Assembly: GCA_004551865.1 (NCBI GenBank) | Contig: SFPR01000033.1 | Location: 1-23,523, forward strand | Source: Bacteroidales bacterium | Lineage (GTDB): Bacteria > Bacteroidota > Bacteroidia > Bacteroidales > P3 | Reading direction: 5' to 3' | DNA: 23,523 nt | Shown here: one piece after another, positions 13,458 through 22,038 of the stretch | How the letters are laid out: every line of letters begins with the position of its first letter | Numbering within the stretch: the stretch's first letter is position 1 | Notes under the pieces: model-generated | The model's input: only the letters and a program-made list of their open reading frames with translations | What the model was told of the DNA's origin: nothing | The model's database searches: none | Made by a program: the position numbers and the translations under genes

Positions 13458-14411
13458 ATGGAGCAGAATATCTATCCTTGGGGACATGGTCGCCCTTTCA
13501 ATGCCTATTCAAATCACTTTAAGAAACTCTTCGGGCAGAGAGTTCAAAAGTTAAGTGTAGATGCCGGCTTTACTTGTCCGAACAGAGACGGTACTTTGTC
13601 GTTTGGTGGTTGTACTTTTTGCGATAATGCGGCATTTAACCCCTCATACTGCCGACGATTTAAGGATATAAGAAAGCAAATTGACGAAGGAATAGAATTT
13701 CACGCTTGGAGATACAAACACGTCAGTCGATATTTGGTCTATTTTCAGGCATATTCCAACACATACGCCCCTTTGGAAGTATTGAAAGAGAGATACAATC
13801 AGGCGTTGTCTCACCCTGCTGTTGCAGGACTTGTAATCGGCACTCGACCCGACTGTGTTGATGAAGCAAAACTTGATTACCTTGCAGAATTGAACCAAAA
13901 GCATCATATAATAGTGGAATACGGGATAGAGAGTTGCTATGATAAAACGCTCGAAAGAATAAATCGACAACACGATTTTGCCACAACACGCAAGGCGATT
14001 GAACAAACAACCTCACGAGGCTTGACAACAGGTGGTCATATCATCTTTTCACTTCCCGGAGAGAGCGAAGAAATGATGCTCTCTGAGGCAGACATTTTGA
14101 GCAAACTTGGTTTGCATAGTTTGAAATTTCATCAGCTTCTTTTGGTCAAGGGAACAAAAATGGTAAAAGACTATGAGGAAAATCCTAAAGACTTTGATTT
14201 TATGTCCTTTGAGCGATACAGCGACTTTATTATTCGTTTTCTTGAACGCCTCAGCCCCGACATTGTGATAGAACGCTTTGCAGGTGAAGTACCTCCTCGT
14301 TTTCAGGCGGTAAATAATTGGAATTTGATACGCAACGAGCAAGTCGTTTCGACAATAGAGCAAAAAATGACAGAACGAAAGACCTTTCAGGGACGCTTAT
14401 TCAAACAATAA
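13458..14411 (+). CDS. Radical SAM protein, YhcC family (TIGR01212-like)
   Basis: A 317-aa protein with a radical SAM domain of the YhcC type. The N-terminus has YPWGHGRPFNAYSNHFKKLFG, then a cysteine set with wide first spacing: Cys40 (GFTCPNRDG), Cys52 and Cys55 (GGCTFCDN), which should bind the [4Fe-4S] cluster and SAM. Further landmarks are VYFQAYSNTYAPL (about 93-105), GTRPDCV (about 128-134) and EYGIES (about 154-159). The reaction of this family is not established to my knowledge. It starts 3 nt after the LutA-like gene and ends 9 nt before rlmN, so co-transcription is likely. Confidence 0.88.
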   Translation: MEQNIYPWGHGRPFNAYSNHFKKLFGQRVQKLSVDAGFTCPNRDGTLSFGGCTFCDNAAFNPSYCRRFKDIRKQIDEGIEFHAWRYKHVSRYLVYFQAYSNTYAPLEVLKERYNQALSHPAVAGLVIGTRPDCVDEAKLDYLAELNQKHHIIVEYGIESCYDKTLERINRQHDFATTRKAIEQTTSRGLTTGGHIIFSLPGESEEMMLSEADILSKLGLHSLKFHQLLLVKGTKMVKDYEENPKDFDFMSFERYSDFIIRFLERLSPDIVIERFAGEVPPRFQAVNNWNLIRNEQVVSTIEQKMTERKTFQGRLFKQ

Positions 14412-14420
14412 TCAATCAAA

Positions 14421-15470
14421 ATGGATACTTTATTTGGCAAAACACTCTCAGAATTGAAGCAGGTGTGCGAACAATTTTCTTTACCCGGCTTTGCAGCAAA
14501 ACAGATGGCAGACTGGCTCTACAAAAAGGGCGTTACCTCCATATCGGAAATGACAAATATTTCTCTGAAAAGCCGTGCAGCCTTGTCAGAGTGTTACACT
14601 ATTGGTCTCACAGAGCCTGTTTCTGTAATGGTTTCAAAAGATGGAACAAAGAAATACCTTTACCAATATGGCGAAAGGGACTTTGTTGAGGCGGTTCTCA
14701 TTCCCGACAAAGACAGAGCAACACTCTGCATATCGACACAGGTAGGTTGCAAAATGAATTGCCAATTTTGTGCAACAGGTCGCCAAGGTTTTTCTCGCAA
14801 TCTTAGTTGTAACGAAATTTTGAACATCATTCGTTCTCTTCCGGAGTTCTCTTGCCTTACCAATATAGTATATATGGGAATGGGAGAGCCGCTTGACAAC
14901 TATGACAATGTGGTTCGCAGTATAGAAATACTCACTTCTGAATGGGGATTTGCCCTCAGTCCTCATCGAATTACCGTTTCCACATCGGGATACCTCAGCA
15001 GGTTGAAAGATTTTCTCGACCAAACGAAGGTACATCTTGCAGTAAGTCTTCACAATCCTGTTTCGCAAGAGAGAGAACGCCTTATGCCGATAGAAAAATC
15101 CTACAAAATCAAGGATGTTGTCGAGCTGTTGAAACAATATGATTGGAAATCACAGAGACGATTGACCTTTGAATACATTGTCTTTGAAGGATTGAACAAT
15201 CAGAAACGTCATGTCCTTGCGTTAATGAGGCTTTTGGACGGACTTTTTTGCCGAATAAATTTGATAAAGTTTCACACAATCGAAGGCACTCCCTACATTG
15301 CCGCAAGAGAACAAAGCATGGAGAAACTGAGAGACACATTAAGTTCAAAAAATACAATATGTACTATACGGGCTTCAAGAGGCGAAGATATATTAGCCGC
15401 TTGCGGTCTGTTATCAACAAAAAAGATTTTGGAAAATGGAAGAAACAATACCACAGTGGAGAGTAAATAA
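14421..15470 (+). CDS. rlmN: 23S rRNA / tRNA adenine C2-methyltransferase RlmN
   Basis: A 349-aa radical SAM methyltransferase that makes m2A in 23S rRNA (A2503) and in tRNA (A37). The radical SAM cluster is Cys110, Cys114 and Cys117 (GCKMNCQFCATG). The two mechanistic cysteines are present: Cys103 (resolving) and Cys328 in the C-terminal RASRGEDILAACG motif (the one that is methylated). Glu90, the equivalent of E. coli Glu105, is also present. Length matches the family, with a slightly extended tail. The last 35 nt overlap the start of ispG in a different frame, which implies translational coupling. Confidence 0.95.
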   Translation: MDTLFGKTLSELKQVCEQFSLPGFAAKQMADWLYKKGVTSISEMTNISLKSRAALSECYTIGLTEPVSVMVSKDGTKKYLYQYGERDFVEAVLIPDKDRATLCISTQVGCKMNCQFCATGRQGFSRNLSCNEILNIIRSLPEFSCLTNIVYMGMGEPLDNYDNVVRSIEILTSEWGFALSPHRITVSTSGYLSRLKDFLDQTKVHLAVSLHNPVSQERERLMPIEKSYKIKDVVELLKQYDWKSQRRLTFEYIVFEGLNNQKRHVLALMRLLDGLFCRINLIKFHTIEGTPYIAAREQSMEKLRDTLSSKNTICTIRASRGEDILAACGLLSTKKILENGRNNTTVESK

Positions 15471-16929
15471 TCCCATAAAGAGACGATTAAGTGCAGAGGT
15501 AAGGGTTGGCAATGTCGGCATAGGGGGACACAATCCCATAAGAGTGCAATCAATGACCAATACAGACACGATGGACACAAATGCAACGGTCGAACAATGT
15601 ATTAGACTTGCCGATGTGGGTTGCGAAATGGTCAGAATAACAGCTTCAAACGTGCAGGCAGCCGAAAATCTCTACAACATAAAGAACGCTCTTGCACAAA
15701 GAAACTACAATATTCCCCTCATTGCCGATATACATTTCAATCCCAAGGCGGCAGAAGTAGCAGCCGGCATTGTGGAAAAGGTTCGCATCAATCCGGGGAA
15801 CTATACCGATAGGAACACTTCAGAAAAGGATTATTCAGACCGTCAATACAGAGAAGAATTGGAGCGAATTGCCGAACGCTTGCAGCCTCTTGTCGAAATA
15901 TGTAAGGCAAATCACACGGCAATGCGAATAGGTACTAATCATGGTTCTCTAAGCAGGAGAATAATGAACCGTTTTGGCGACACACCCTATGCAATGGCTG
16001 TATCGGCAATGGAGTTTGTTCAAATATGTCATCAAATGGGTTATGACGACTTGGTGCTTTCGATGAAATCGAGCAATGTTAAGGTGATGAACTTCGCAAC
16101 TCGCACTCTTGTTGCACTCATGCAGCAAAGCAATCTCAACTATCCTATTCATCTCGGGGTAACAGAAGCCGGCAATGGTGCAGACGGCAGAATTAAATCA
16201 ATGAGCGGAATTGGCAGTCTGCTCGCAATAGGAATTGGAGATACCATAAGAGTTTCGCTAACCGAGAAACCCGAAAACGAAATACCTGTTGCAAGGCAGA
16301 TTGTCGATGCTTACAAGGATATGCCTTTTGAAAGCATAGGAGAAGAATATGCTCTTTCGAGTGTTTTTTGCCGCAAGGATATTGCACAAAGCCAAGAGAA
16401 TATCAAAACTCTCGACCTTGCACAAACAAAATTTGATGATTGTTTGCAGATTGCAAGCAAGAAAGACAATGTTGTGCGACTTGTTCAAACAAAAGAGTGT
16501 GAAGACAAGGCTCTTTTGGCAGGAAATGTGGCTGCGTTGGTAATGGAGGGAGGCGTTTGCAGCGTTAGTTTGATTGACAAGGAGTTTGAAGCAGACCTAA
16601 TGCAGGCTGTGGGTGAGAAAATCTACAAAGCCGAATTTATTGCCTGCCCTTCGTGTGGCAGAACCAAGTATGACATACAGACTGCCCTCGAAAAAGTAAA
16701 GCAAAGGTGCAAACACCTCAAAGGATTGAAGATTGCGGTCATGGGCTGCATAGTTAATGGTCCGGGAGAGATGTCTGACGCCGATTATGGCTACATCGGC
16801 AGTCGTGAAAACAGAGTTCACCTCTACCGCAACGGAAAGTTGGTTTATTCAAACGTCGAAGACAAAGACGCTCTCGACCTTTTGGTTTCAATGATTAAGG
16901 AAGACGGAAAATGGCAAGACGAAAACTAA
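15436..16929 (+). CDS. ispG: 4-hydroxy-3-methylbut-2-enyl diphosphate synthase IspG (GcpE)
   Basis: A 497-aa enzyme of the MEP isoprenoid pathway that converts MEcPP to HMBPP. The TIM-barrel domain spans about 17-292, with PIRVQSMTNTDT (34-45), LIADIHFNP (95-103) and RIGTNHGSL (164-172). The C-terminal domain holds the [4Fe-4S] ligands Cys404 and Cys407 (CPSCGRT), Cys438 and Glu445 (GCIVNGPGE). Between them is an insert of roughly 100 residues (about 293-395). E. coli-type enzymes have a short linker there, while many Bacteroidota and plant enzymes have, as I recall, a much longer domain. The start overlaps rlmN. The MEETIPQWRV start is supported by the family core beginning at residue 13. 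Confidence 0.95.
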   Translation: MEETIPQWRVNNPIKRRLSAEVRVGNVGIGGHNPIRVQSMTNTDTMDTNATVEQCIRLADVGCEMVRITASNVQAAENLYNIKNALAQRNYNIPLIADIHFNPKAAEVAAGIVEKVRINPGNYTDRNTSEKDYSDRQYREELERIAERLQPLVEICKANHTAMRIGTNHGSLSRRIMNRFGDTPYAMAVSAMEFVQICHQMGYDDLVLSMKSSNVKVMNFATRTLVALMQQSNLNYPIHLGVTEAGNGADGRIKSMSGIGSLLAIGIGDTIRVSLTEKPENEIPVARQIVDAYKDMPFESIGEEYALSSVFCRKDIAQSQENIKTLDLAQTKFDDCLQIASKKDNVVRLVQTKECEDKALLAGNVAALVMEGGVCSVSLIDKEFEADLMQAVGEKIYKAEFIACPSCGRTKYDIQTALEKVKQRCKHLKGLKIAVMGCIVNGPGEMSDADYGYIGSRENRVHLYRNGKLVYSNVEDKDALDLLVSMIKEDGKWQDEN

Positions 16930-17834
16930 AATTTTTTTTGACCTTTGCGGTAATAATTCTTGCGGTTGTTGTGCTGTATGGCGGATTGGTCGGAAATAAA
17001 ACGTCGTTTTGCGAAAATAAAACGGCGTTTCAGTCAGATAAAACGGCGTTTTGTCCGAACGAAACGCCGTTTTGTCAGAGTAAAAACAAGACTGATTGTA
17101 ACTTGTTGGCAAACAAGTGTTTGTCTCTTGCAGAAGCGATGCCTTCAAGCAACGAAAAACTGATTTCTCTCGACCATAAGTATTACTTTGTCGGCTACAA
17201 CCCTTCGCACAAACAGGCAGCATGGGTGGCATATCTTCTTACCTCTGAAATGATTAGACAAAACGACAATGTAAGTCGCGGAAATACCAATTTCAAAAAA
17301 GACCCTCTTTTGAGGAAACACTATGCTATTTCAAAGGATTACTCACATTCGGGATATGTTAGGGGACATCTGTGTCCCTCAAAGGATATGTGTTGGTCTG
17401 AGGCTTCGATGAGGGAAACTTTTTTCATGACCAATGTTTCACCCCAGGGCGAACAGTTCAACAACGGGCTGTGGAAGAAATTGGAAAAGCAGGTTCGCAC
17501 ATGGGCATTGGACAATGACAGTATCATTGTACTGACAGGACCTGTTTTATCGACCAAGAAAGCTGAGATAGGCGAGAACAAAGTAAGCGTATGCGGCAAG
17601 TTCTACAAAATAGTGGTCGATATATCCTATCCGAGCTACAAAATGATAGCCTTTGTAATGGATAATGCCAACATAAAAGGCAATGTGTACAAATATAGTT
17701 GCACAGTCAGGGATGTGGAACGACTTACCGGCTTGGATTTCTTCCCCTCTTGCGAAGACAATCCGCTTATCGATTCCCTTGAAAGCCAAACAGACATAAG
17801 CCTTTGGAAGAGTGAAAAAATCCGTACCAACTAA
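16911..17834 (+). CDS. Membrane-anchored DNA/RNA non-specific endonuclease (NucA family)
   Basis: A 307-aa nuclease of the beta-beta-alpha-metal fold. The N-terminus is positively charged (MARRKLK) with one hydrophobic helix (8-27), so the catalytic part is likely periplasmic or secreted. The nuclease domain runs from about 85 to 285. It has RGHLCPSKDM (151-160, His153 as general base) and FFMTNVSPQ (171-179, Asn175 for metal). The Asp of the usual DRGH is Val150. Residues 30-55 are low-complexity heptads (KTSF, KTAF, KTAF, ETPF) encoded by four copies of the 21-bp palindrome unit. Homologues would be expected to lack this stretch. The start overlaps the ispG end by 19 nt, so the gene is translationally coupled to the run above. 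Confidence 0.87.
   Translation: MARRKLKFFLTFAVIILAVVVLYGGLVGNKTSFCENKTAFQSDKTAFCPNETPFCQSKNKTDCNLLANKCLSLAEAMPSSNEKLISLDHKYYFVGYNPSHKQAAWVAYLLTSEMIRQNDNVSRGNTNFKKDPLLRKHYAISKDYSHSGYVRGHLCPSKDMCWSEASMRETFFMTNVSPQGEQFNNGLWKKLEKQVRTWALDNDSIIVLTGPVLSTKKAEIGENKVSVCGKFYKIVVDISYPSYKMIAFVMDNANIKGNVYKYSCTVRDVERLTGLDFFPSCEDNPLIDSLESQTDISLWKSEKIRTN
16998..17073. repeat. Third phased near-palindrome array, inside a coding sequence
   Basis: Four copies are centred at 17004, 17025, 17046 and 17067, with spacing of exactly 21, 21 and 21 bp. The first has T at the centre (CGTCG) and the others G, G and C. The frame reads each palindrome as Lys/Glu-Thr-Ser/Ala/Pro-Phe, giving a heptapeptide repeat in the linker after the membrane helix of the nuclease. 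The same DNA motif is intergenic in the other three arrays. Confidence 0.93.
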
Positions 17835-17905
17835 AACATTATTGGAATTGCCACTTACATACGTTTTGAAGCATTTTTGCGTTTGAGAAAGGAAATACAA
17901 AGATT

Positions 17906-19375
17906 ATGAAACTGCTAACCAATTTGAAAAAGAACCGTTCATACGTAGTCATATTGCTTTTGACAGTGCTGTATGCTCTTTTGCTCAGTGCAAATCCTGT
18001 TGGCGATGCCTATTCCAACGCTTTCGCTTCACAAAGCGGGGAAGATATCTTCTCGCCTCACCATTTGCTTTATGCCTTTTACGGAAACATTATTCTGAAA
18101 CTCTTTGGCTTTCTTCCCTTTGAGCCGATGACTTTGCTGCAACTTGCAAATGCAGTTGTGGCAGGGGGGTGCCTGCTTCTTATTAGGCGAATGCTCAAAA
18201 GGATACACCATGAAGAATCGTTCCTTTGTGCCTCCGTCTTGTTTTGTGGGGCATCGTTCGGATTTATGCGGTTTGCCACCGACAACGAATGCTATATCGT
18301 TCCCCTGTTTTTTTGTCTGCTTTCGATATATTACCTACAAGTCTTTTTGGTTCGCAATTCCATGTCGCGGCTTCTTAAAGCTGCCGTGGCAATCAGCTTC
18401 GGCTGTCTGTTCCATCAGCTTTCCGTAATAGCATGGCTTTGTGTTTTCGGAGTAATTGTTTTTAACCGCAACAAGAAATACCCATTGGCTTTTTTGGCAG
18501 TAAGTCTCATTGTGCCGATATGCTACTTTGTTGCTACTTTTTCAATATTTGGTTCAGCAAGTCTTTCGGATACCATGGCATTTGCCCTTACCGATTACAT
18601 AAATGGCACAGCACAAATGCCGCAAGCAAAGCAAGTTGTTTTGCTGAGCCTTGTGAGCCTTGTGAGAACCTTTGTTCAGTTGCACGGATATATGTTTGAG
18701 TTTGCAAAGAGCAACATCGTTTTGACCGTTGTGGTGCTTGCGGGAGTTGCAACACTGATTGTCTTTGCCATAATGAAGACCAAGAAAAATAGTCTCCGCA
18801 ATCTGATACTCTTTCAGGAGAGACGCTTTGTCAGAATGCTGTGGGTGTATCTTATATTGACCTTTGGTTTTGCGGCATTCTCAAACGGCAATGCCGAATT
18901 TATGATTGCCATACCTTTTATCTTGGTTCTTTTGTACTCATATTACTTTTCGCAATCTAAAAACCTGCTTTACCTTTCGTGTGCCATGCTTTTGTGGAAC
19001 GTATATTTCGGTTTGTACCCTCAGGCAAGCCAAAGACTCACTCCTAATGAAGACATAGCCGAACTTTGTCGCCAAAATCCCAATGCTGTCTTCGTTTTGA
19101 AAGACAAAAACGTTGTCGAGAACATCTATCTCTACAAATACGGAAAACAAAACCTGCCCACGCTTTACCGAGAAGACAAATATAGTGAACAACAGTACCT
19201 TAAAGACAAATCGAACGGCAAAACGATAATCACAGACCTTGTTTCGGCAGAAGAAACTCTCGGAAGGGCAAAGCTGACAAGCCATGCTACTTTTGACTTT
19301 TCGCAAGTTAAAAATCGACAAACTCTTTTTGAATTTTCGTCCTGCAAATGCAAAAGAACGGTCTGCAAGTTGTGA
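17906..19375 (+). CDS. Polytopic membrane protein, possibly GT-C-type glycosyltransferase
   Basis: A 489-aa protein with about 11 hydrophobic segments over residues 13-385, then a soluble tail of about 100 residues rich in Lys and Asp. The first helix (VVILLLTVLYALLLSA) is followed by a loop with NPVGDAYSNAFASQSGED, then HHLLYAFYGNIILKLFG. An acidic residue in the first external loop and this topology recall GT-C glycosyltransferases that use lipid-linked sugars. I see no decisive family motif, so the role is only suggested. The gene begins 71 nt after the nuclease gene and may belong to its transcript. The stop TGA overlaps the -33 TTG of the rdgB promoter. Confidence 0.65.
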   Translation: MKLLTNLKKNRSYVVILLLTVLYALLLSANPVGDAYSNAFASQSGEDIFSPHHLLYAFYGNIILKLFGFLPFEPMTLLQLANAVVAGGCLLLIRRMLKRIHHEESFLCASVLFCGASFGFMRFATDNECYIVPLFFCLLSIYYLQVFLVRNSMSRLLKAAVAISFGCLFHQLSVIAWLCVFGVIVFNRNKKYPLAFLAVSLIVPICYFVATFSIFGSASLSDTMAFALTDYINGTAQMPQAKQVVLLSLVSLVRTFVQLHGYMFEFAKSNIVLTVVVLAGVATLIVFAIMKTKKNSLRNLILFQERRFVRMLWVYLILTFGFAAFSNGNAEFMIAIPFILVLLYSYYFSQSKNLLYLSCAMLLWNVYFGLYPQASQRLTPNEDIAELCRQNPNAVFVLKDKNVVENIYLYKYGKQNLPTLYREDKYSEQQYLKDKSNGKTIITDLVSAEETLGRAKLTSHATFDFSQVKNRQTLFEFSSCKCKRTVCKL

Positions 19376-19400
19376 AATCCGAGAAATCACTTTAATTTTG
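19370..19400 (+). promoter_or_regulatory. Promoter of rdgB
   Basis: TTG (19370-19372), a 20-nt spacer and TAATTTTG (19393-19400) match the Bacteroidota consensus. The ATG is 25 nt further on. The -33 element lies inside the last codons of the upstream membrane-protein gene. Confidence 0.7.
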
Positions 19401-19425
19401 CAAACCGAAAGAAAAAGACAGACAA

Positions 19426-20001
19426 ATGGAAGAATTGGTAATCGCAACCCACAACAAGCACAAGGCAGAGGAGATAAAACGTCTGCTTGACGGGAAGATA
19501 AAAATAGTAACCCTCAAAGAGTTGGGTTGCAAGGAAGAAATACCCGAAGAAGGTGAGACTTTGAAAGAAAATGCCTTGCAAAAAGCACAATATGTTTGGG
19601 AAAAATATCACAAAAACTGCTTTGCAGACGACACAGGTCTGATGGTAGATGCCTTAAATGGAGAGCCGGGAGTGTATTCTGCCCGATACGCAGGCGAACA
19701 TTGCAGTTTTGATGACAATATCAACCTTTTGCTCGACAATATGGAGGGAAAAACCAACCGCAATGCCCGATTTGAAACGGTGATATGCCTTATCGAAGAC
19801 GGCAAAGCCCGCTATTTTGAAGGCAAATGCGAAGGCTGCATTCTCACAGAGCGATATGGCAGAGGCGGGTTCGGCTATGACCCGATTTTTATGCCCAAAG
19901 GTTATGGCGAAAGCTTTGCTGAACTATCCACAGAAGAGAAAAACAAAATCTCACATCGCGGAAAGGCAACCGCAGAGTTGATTAAATATCTTTTAAAGTA
20001 G
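19426..20001 (+). CDS. rdgB: Non-canonical purine NTP pyrophosphatase (RdgB/HAM1)
   Basis: A 191-aa cytosolic enzyme that hydrolyses (d)ITP and XTP to the monophosphate and diphosphate, keeping deaminated purines out of nucleic acids. All family signatures are present in order: IATHNKHKAEEIKRLL (6-21), the catalytic FADDTGLMVDAL (66-77), GVYSARYAG (82-90), GRGGFGYDPIF (144-154) and SHRGKA (176-181). Length is typical. It is followed within 5 nt by the DUF2148 gene, so the two are probably cotranscribed. Confidence 0.95.
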   Translation: MEELVIATHNKHKAEEIKRLLDGKIKIVTLKELGCKEEIPEEGETLKENALQKAQYVWEKYHKNCFADDTGLMVDALNGEPGVYSARYAGEHCSFDDNINLLLDNMEGKTNRNARFETVICLIEDGKARYFEGKCEGCILTERYGRGGFGYDPIFMPKGYGESFAELSTEEKNKISHRGKATAELIKYLLK

Positions 20002-20006
20002 GAGTT

Positions 20007-20525
20007 ATGGAAAATTTAGAGGATTTCAAACACGAGACTGTGCTTTCCAATGCAAGACAAATGTGTTTGGCTGCATTGACTGCCCCAAAGGCAAGAGGGA
20101 ATAACAATCTTGTGATAAAGATTGCAAGCGGCGATGACATCAAACGCCTTTCCGACAAATTGGAAGAGCTGTTTGAGAAAACAAGTCAGGAATTTTTGCA
20201 TCGCGACAGCCAAAATATACTTGCCGCTGAGGCAATCGTTTTAATCGGAAGCCGCATTGTTCCCTTGGGACTTGATTGCGGATATTGCGGATACCCAAGC
20301 TGCGGAGCAAAACCGGGGAGTGTTCCATGCTTTTTTAACTCTGATGATTTGGGAATAGCAATCGGCAGTGCTTGTTCGGCAGCTTCTCAAACCAAAACCG
20401 ACAGCCGTGTCATGTTTTCGGTAGGTTTGGCAGCCAAAGAGCTGAATTTGCTTGACGATTGTCCGCTTGTGCTTGCCATAGTGCTGTCTGCAAGTGGCAA
20501 AAACATCTTTTTTGACAGAAAATAA
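20007..20525 (+). CDS. Ferredoxin-domain protein (DUF2148 family)
   Basis: A 172-aa protein that matches the DUF2148 layout. It has an N-terminal helix with NARQMCLAALTAPKARGNNN (15-34) and a central cysteine motif LDCGYCGYPSCG (89-100: Cys91, Cys94, Cys99) with Cys108 after it, a likely [4Fe-4S] site. The following segment DDLGIAIGSACSAAS (113-127) is also typical. Function is unknown, and no partner enzyme is adjacent. It starts 5 nt after rdgB and ends 31 nt before serS, so it may share the rdgB promoter with both neighbours. Confidence 0.82.
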   Translation: MENLEDFKHETVLSNARQMCLAALTAPKARGNNNLVIKIASGDDIKRLSDKLEELFEKTSQEFLHRDSQNILAAEAIVLIGSRIVPLGLDCGYCGYPSCGAKPGSVPCFFNSDDLGIAIGSACSAASQTKTDSRVMFSVGLAAKELNLLDDCPLVLAIVLSASGKNIFFDRK

Positions 20526-20556
20526 TTGATTTAACAATACAAAAAATACCGATAAT

Positions 20557-21831
20557 ATGTTACAACTTGGTTTTATACGCGAAAATAGAGAGTATGTAAT
20601 AGAGCGTCTTGGCGTAAAGCACTTCAAAGATGCCGAACAAATAATAGACAACGTCATTTCTCAAGACAACAAAAGGAGAAATACTCAAACAGAACTTGAT
20701 AAGGTAAAAGCAGAAGCCAATTCCATTGCAAAGCAAGTGGGAATGCTCTACAAGCAGGGGCAGAAAGAACAAGCTGAAGAGATGAAAAAACAATCTGCCA
20801 CTTGCAAAGAGAAAGAAAAAGAGCTGTCAGAACTTCTTGTACAGACCGAAAGCGAAATCAGAAGTCTGCTTTTGACCATTCCAAACCTGCCAAACAAAGA
20901 TGTTCCCTTGGGAAAGACAGCCGAGGATAACGTTGTGGTTTTGCAAAAGGGCGAAATGCCTGTTTTGCCTGAGAATGCAAAACCCCATTGGGAGCTTTGC
21001 TCTGAATATGACATCATAGATTTTGAATTGGGCAACAAGATAACAGGTGCAGGCTTCCCTTTGTACAAGAAAAAGGGTGCAAGATTGCAGCGGGCGTTGA
21101 TAAACTTCTTTTTGGACGAGGCTGCAAGAGACGGATTTACCGAAGTGCAACCGCCACTTATGGTAAACGAAAGCTCAGCCTTGGCAACAGGACAATTACC
21201 CGACAAAGAAGCACAGATGTACACCATTCCGCTCGATAATTTCTACATGATACCGACGGCAGAGGTCCCTGTAACAAACATATTCAGGGATACAATCCAA
21301 AAGGAGAAAGACTTGCCGCTTCAATATTGTGCTTACTCACAATGTTTCCGCCGTGAGGCTGGCTCGTATGGCAAAGACGTGAGAGGACTCAACCGTTTGC
21401 ACCAATTTGACAAGGTTGAAATTGTCTGCATCGACACTCCGGAACACTCATACGAACAGTTGGAAGTGATGAAGGCTCATGTGGCATCGCTTTTGGACAA
21501 GTTGGAGTTGCCGTATCGAATTTTGAGACTTTGCGGAGGGGACATGAGTTTCACTTCGGCAATAACTTACGACTTTGAAGTTTGGTCTGCGGCTCAGAAA
21601 CGTTGGTTGGAGGTTAGCAGTGTGTCTAATTTTGAGACCTATCAGGCAAATCGTTTGAAGTTAAGGTACAAAAACTCAGAAGGAAAGACCGTTTTGGCAC
21701 ACACACTCAACGGAAGCGCCCTTGCATTGCCGAGAATAGTTGCCGCATTGCTCGAAAACAATCAAACTCCCGAAGGAATAAAAATACCGAAAGCCTTGCA
21801 GCAATACACTGGTTTTGAAATGATTGACTAA
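20557..21831 (+). CDS. serS: Seryl-tRNA synthetase
   Basis: A 424-aa class II aminoacyl-tRNA synthetase that charges tRNA-Ser. The N-terminal long helical arm (about 30-105, rich in Lys, Glu and Gln) recognises the long variable arm of tRNA-Ser. The catalytic core has the serine-binding TAE (234-236), motif 2 FRREAGSYGKDVRGL (264-278) and motif 3 NGSALALPRIVAALLENNQ (385-403). Length is as expected. A cognate tRNA-Ser(UGA) gene lies about 17 kb away in this window. No T-box or other leader is visible upstream. Confidence 0.97.
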   Translation: MLQLGFIRENREYVIERLGVKHFKDAEQIIDNVISQDNKRRNTQTELDKVKAEANSIAKQVGMLYKQGQKEQAEEMKKQSATCKEKEKELSELLVQTESEIRSLLLTIPNLPNKDVPLGKTAEDNVVVLQKGEMPVLPENAKPHWELCSEYDIIDFELGNKITGAGFPLYKKKGARLQRALINFFLDEAARDGFTEVQPPLMVNESSALATGQLPDKEAQMYTIPLDNFYMIPTAEVPVTNIFRDTIQKEKDLPLQYCAYSQCFRREAGSYGKDVRGLNRLHQFDKVEIVCIDTPEHSYEQLEVMKAHVASLLDKLELPYRILRLCGGDMSFTSAITYDFEVWSAAQKRWLEVSSVSNFETYQANRLKLRYKNSEGKTVLAHTLNGSALALPRIVAALLENNQTPEGIKIPKALQQYTGFEMID

Positions 21832-21851
21832 ATATTGTAAAAGGCTGAAAT

Positions 21852-21927
21852 AAAACGGCGTTTCAAGAAAATAAAACGCCGTTTTGATTGACTGAAACGC
21901 CGTTTTATTTCGCTGAAACGGCGTTTT
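21852..21927. repeat. Fourth phased near-palindrome array (four copies)
   Basis: Copies are centred at 21858, 21879, 21900 and 21921, with spacing of exactly 21 bp each. The orientation of the central base runs G, C, C, G, so copies 1-2 and copies 3-4 can each pair into 11-12 bp stems. The array begins 20 nt after the serS stop codon and could serve as its terminator. The 80 nt beyond it, up to the next promoter, show no other feature. Confidence 0.92.
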
Positions 21928-22006
21928 ATTTTTACCTCTCGGGCAATAGGAGTAATTTTTTTGTTGTTTAGGTACTATTGAAAGCCCGGAAACGGACAAA
22001 AAAACG

Positions 22007-22014
22007 TATCTTTG
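22007..22014 (+). promoter_or_regulatory. -7 element of the small secreted-protein ORF
   Basis: TATCTTTG followed by CCCC matches TAnnTTTG, 24 nt before the ATG at 22039. No TTG sits at the standard -33 distance. Confidence 0.55.
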
Positions 22015-22038
22015 CCCCACAAAAATGAGTTTTCATAA

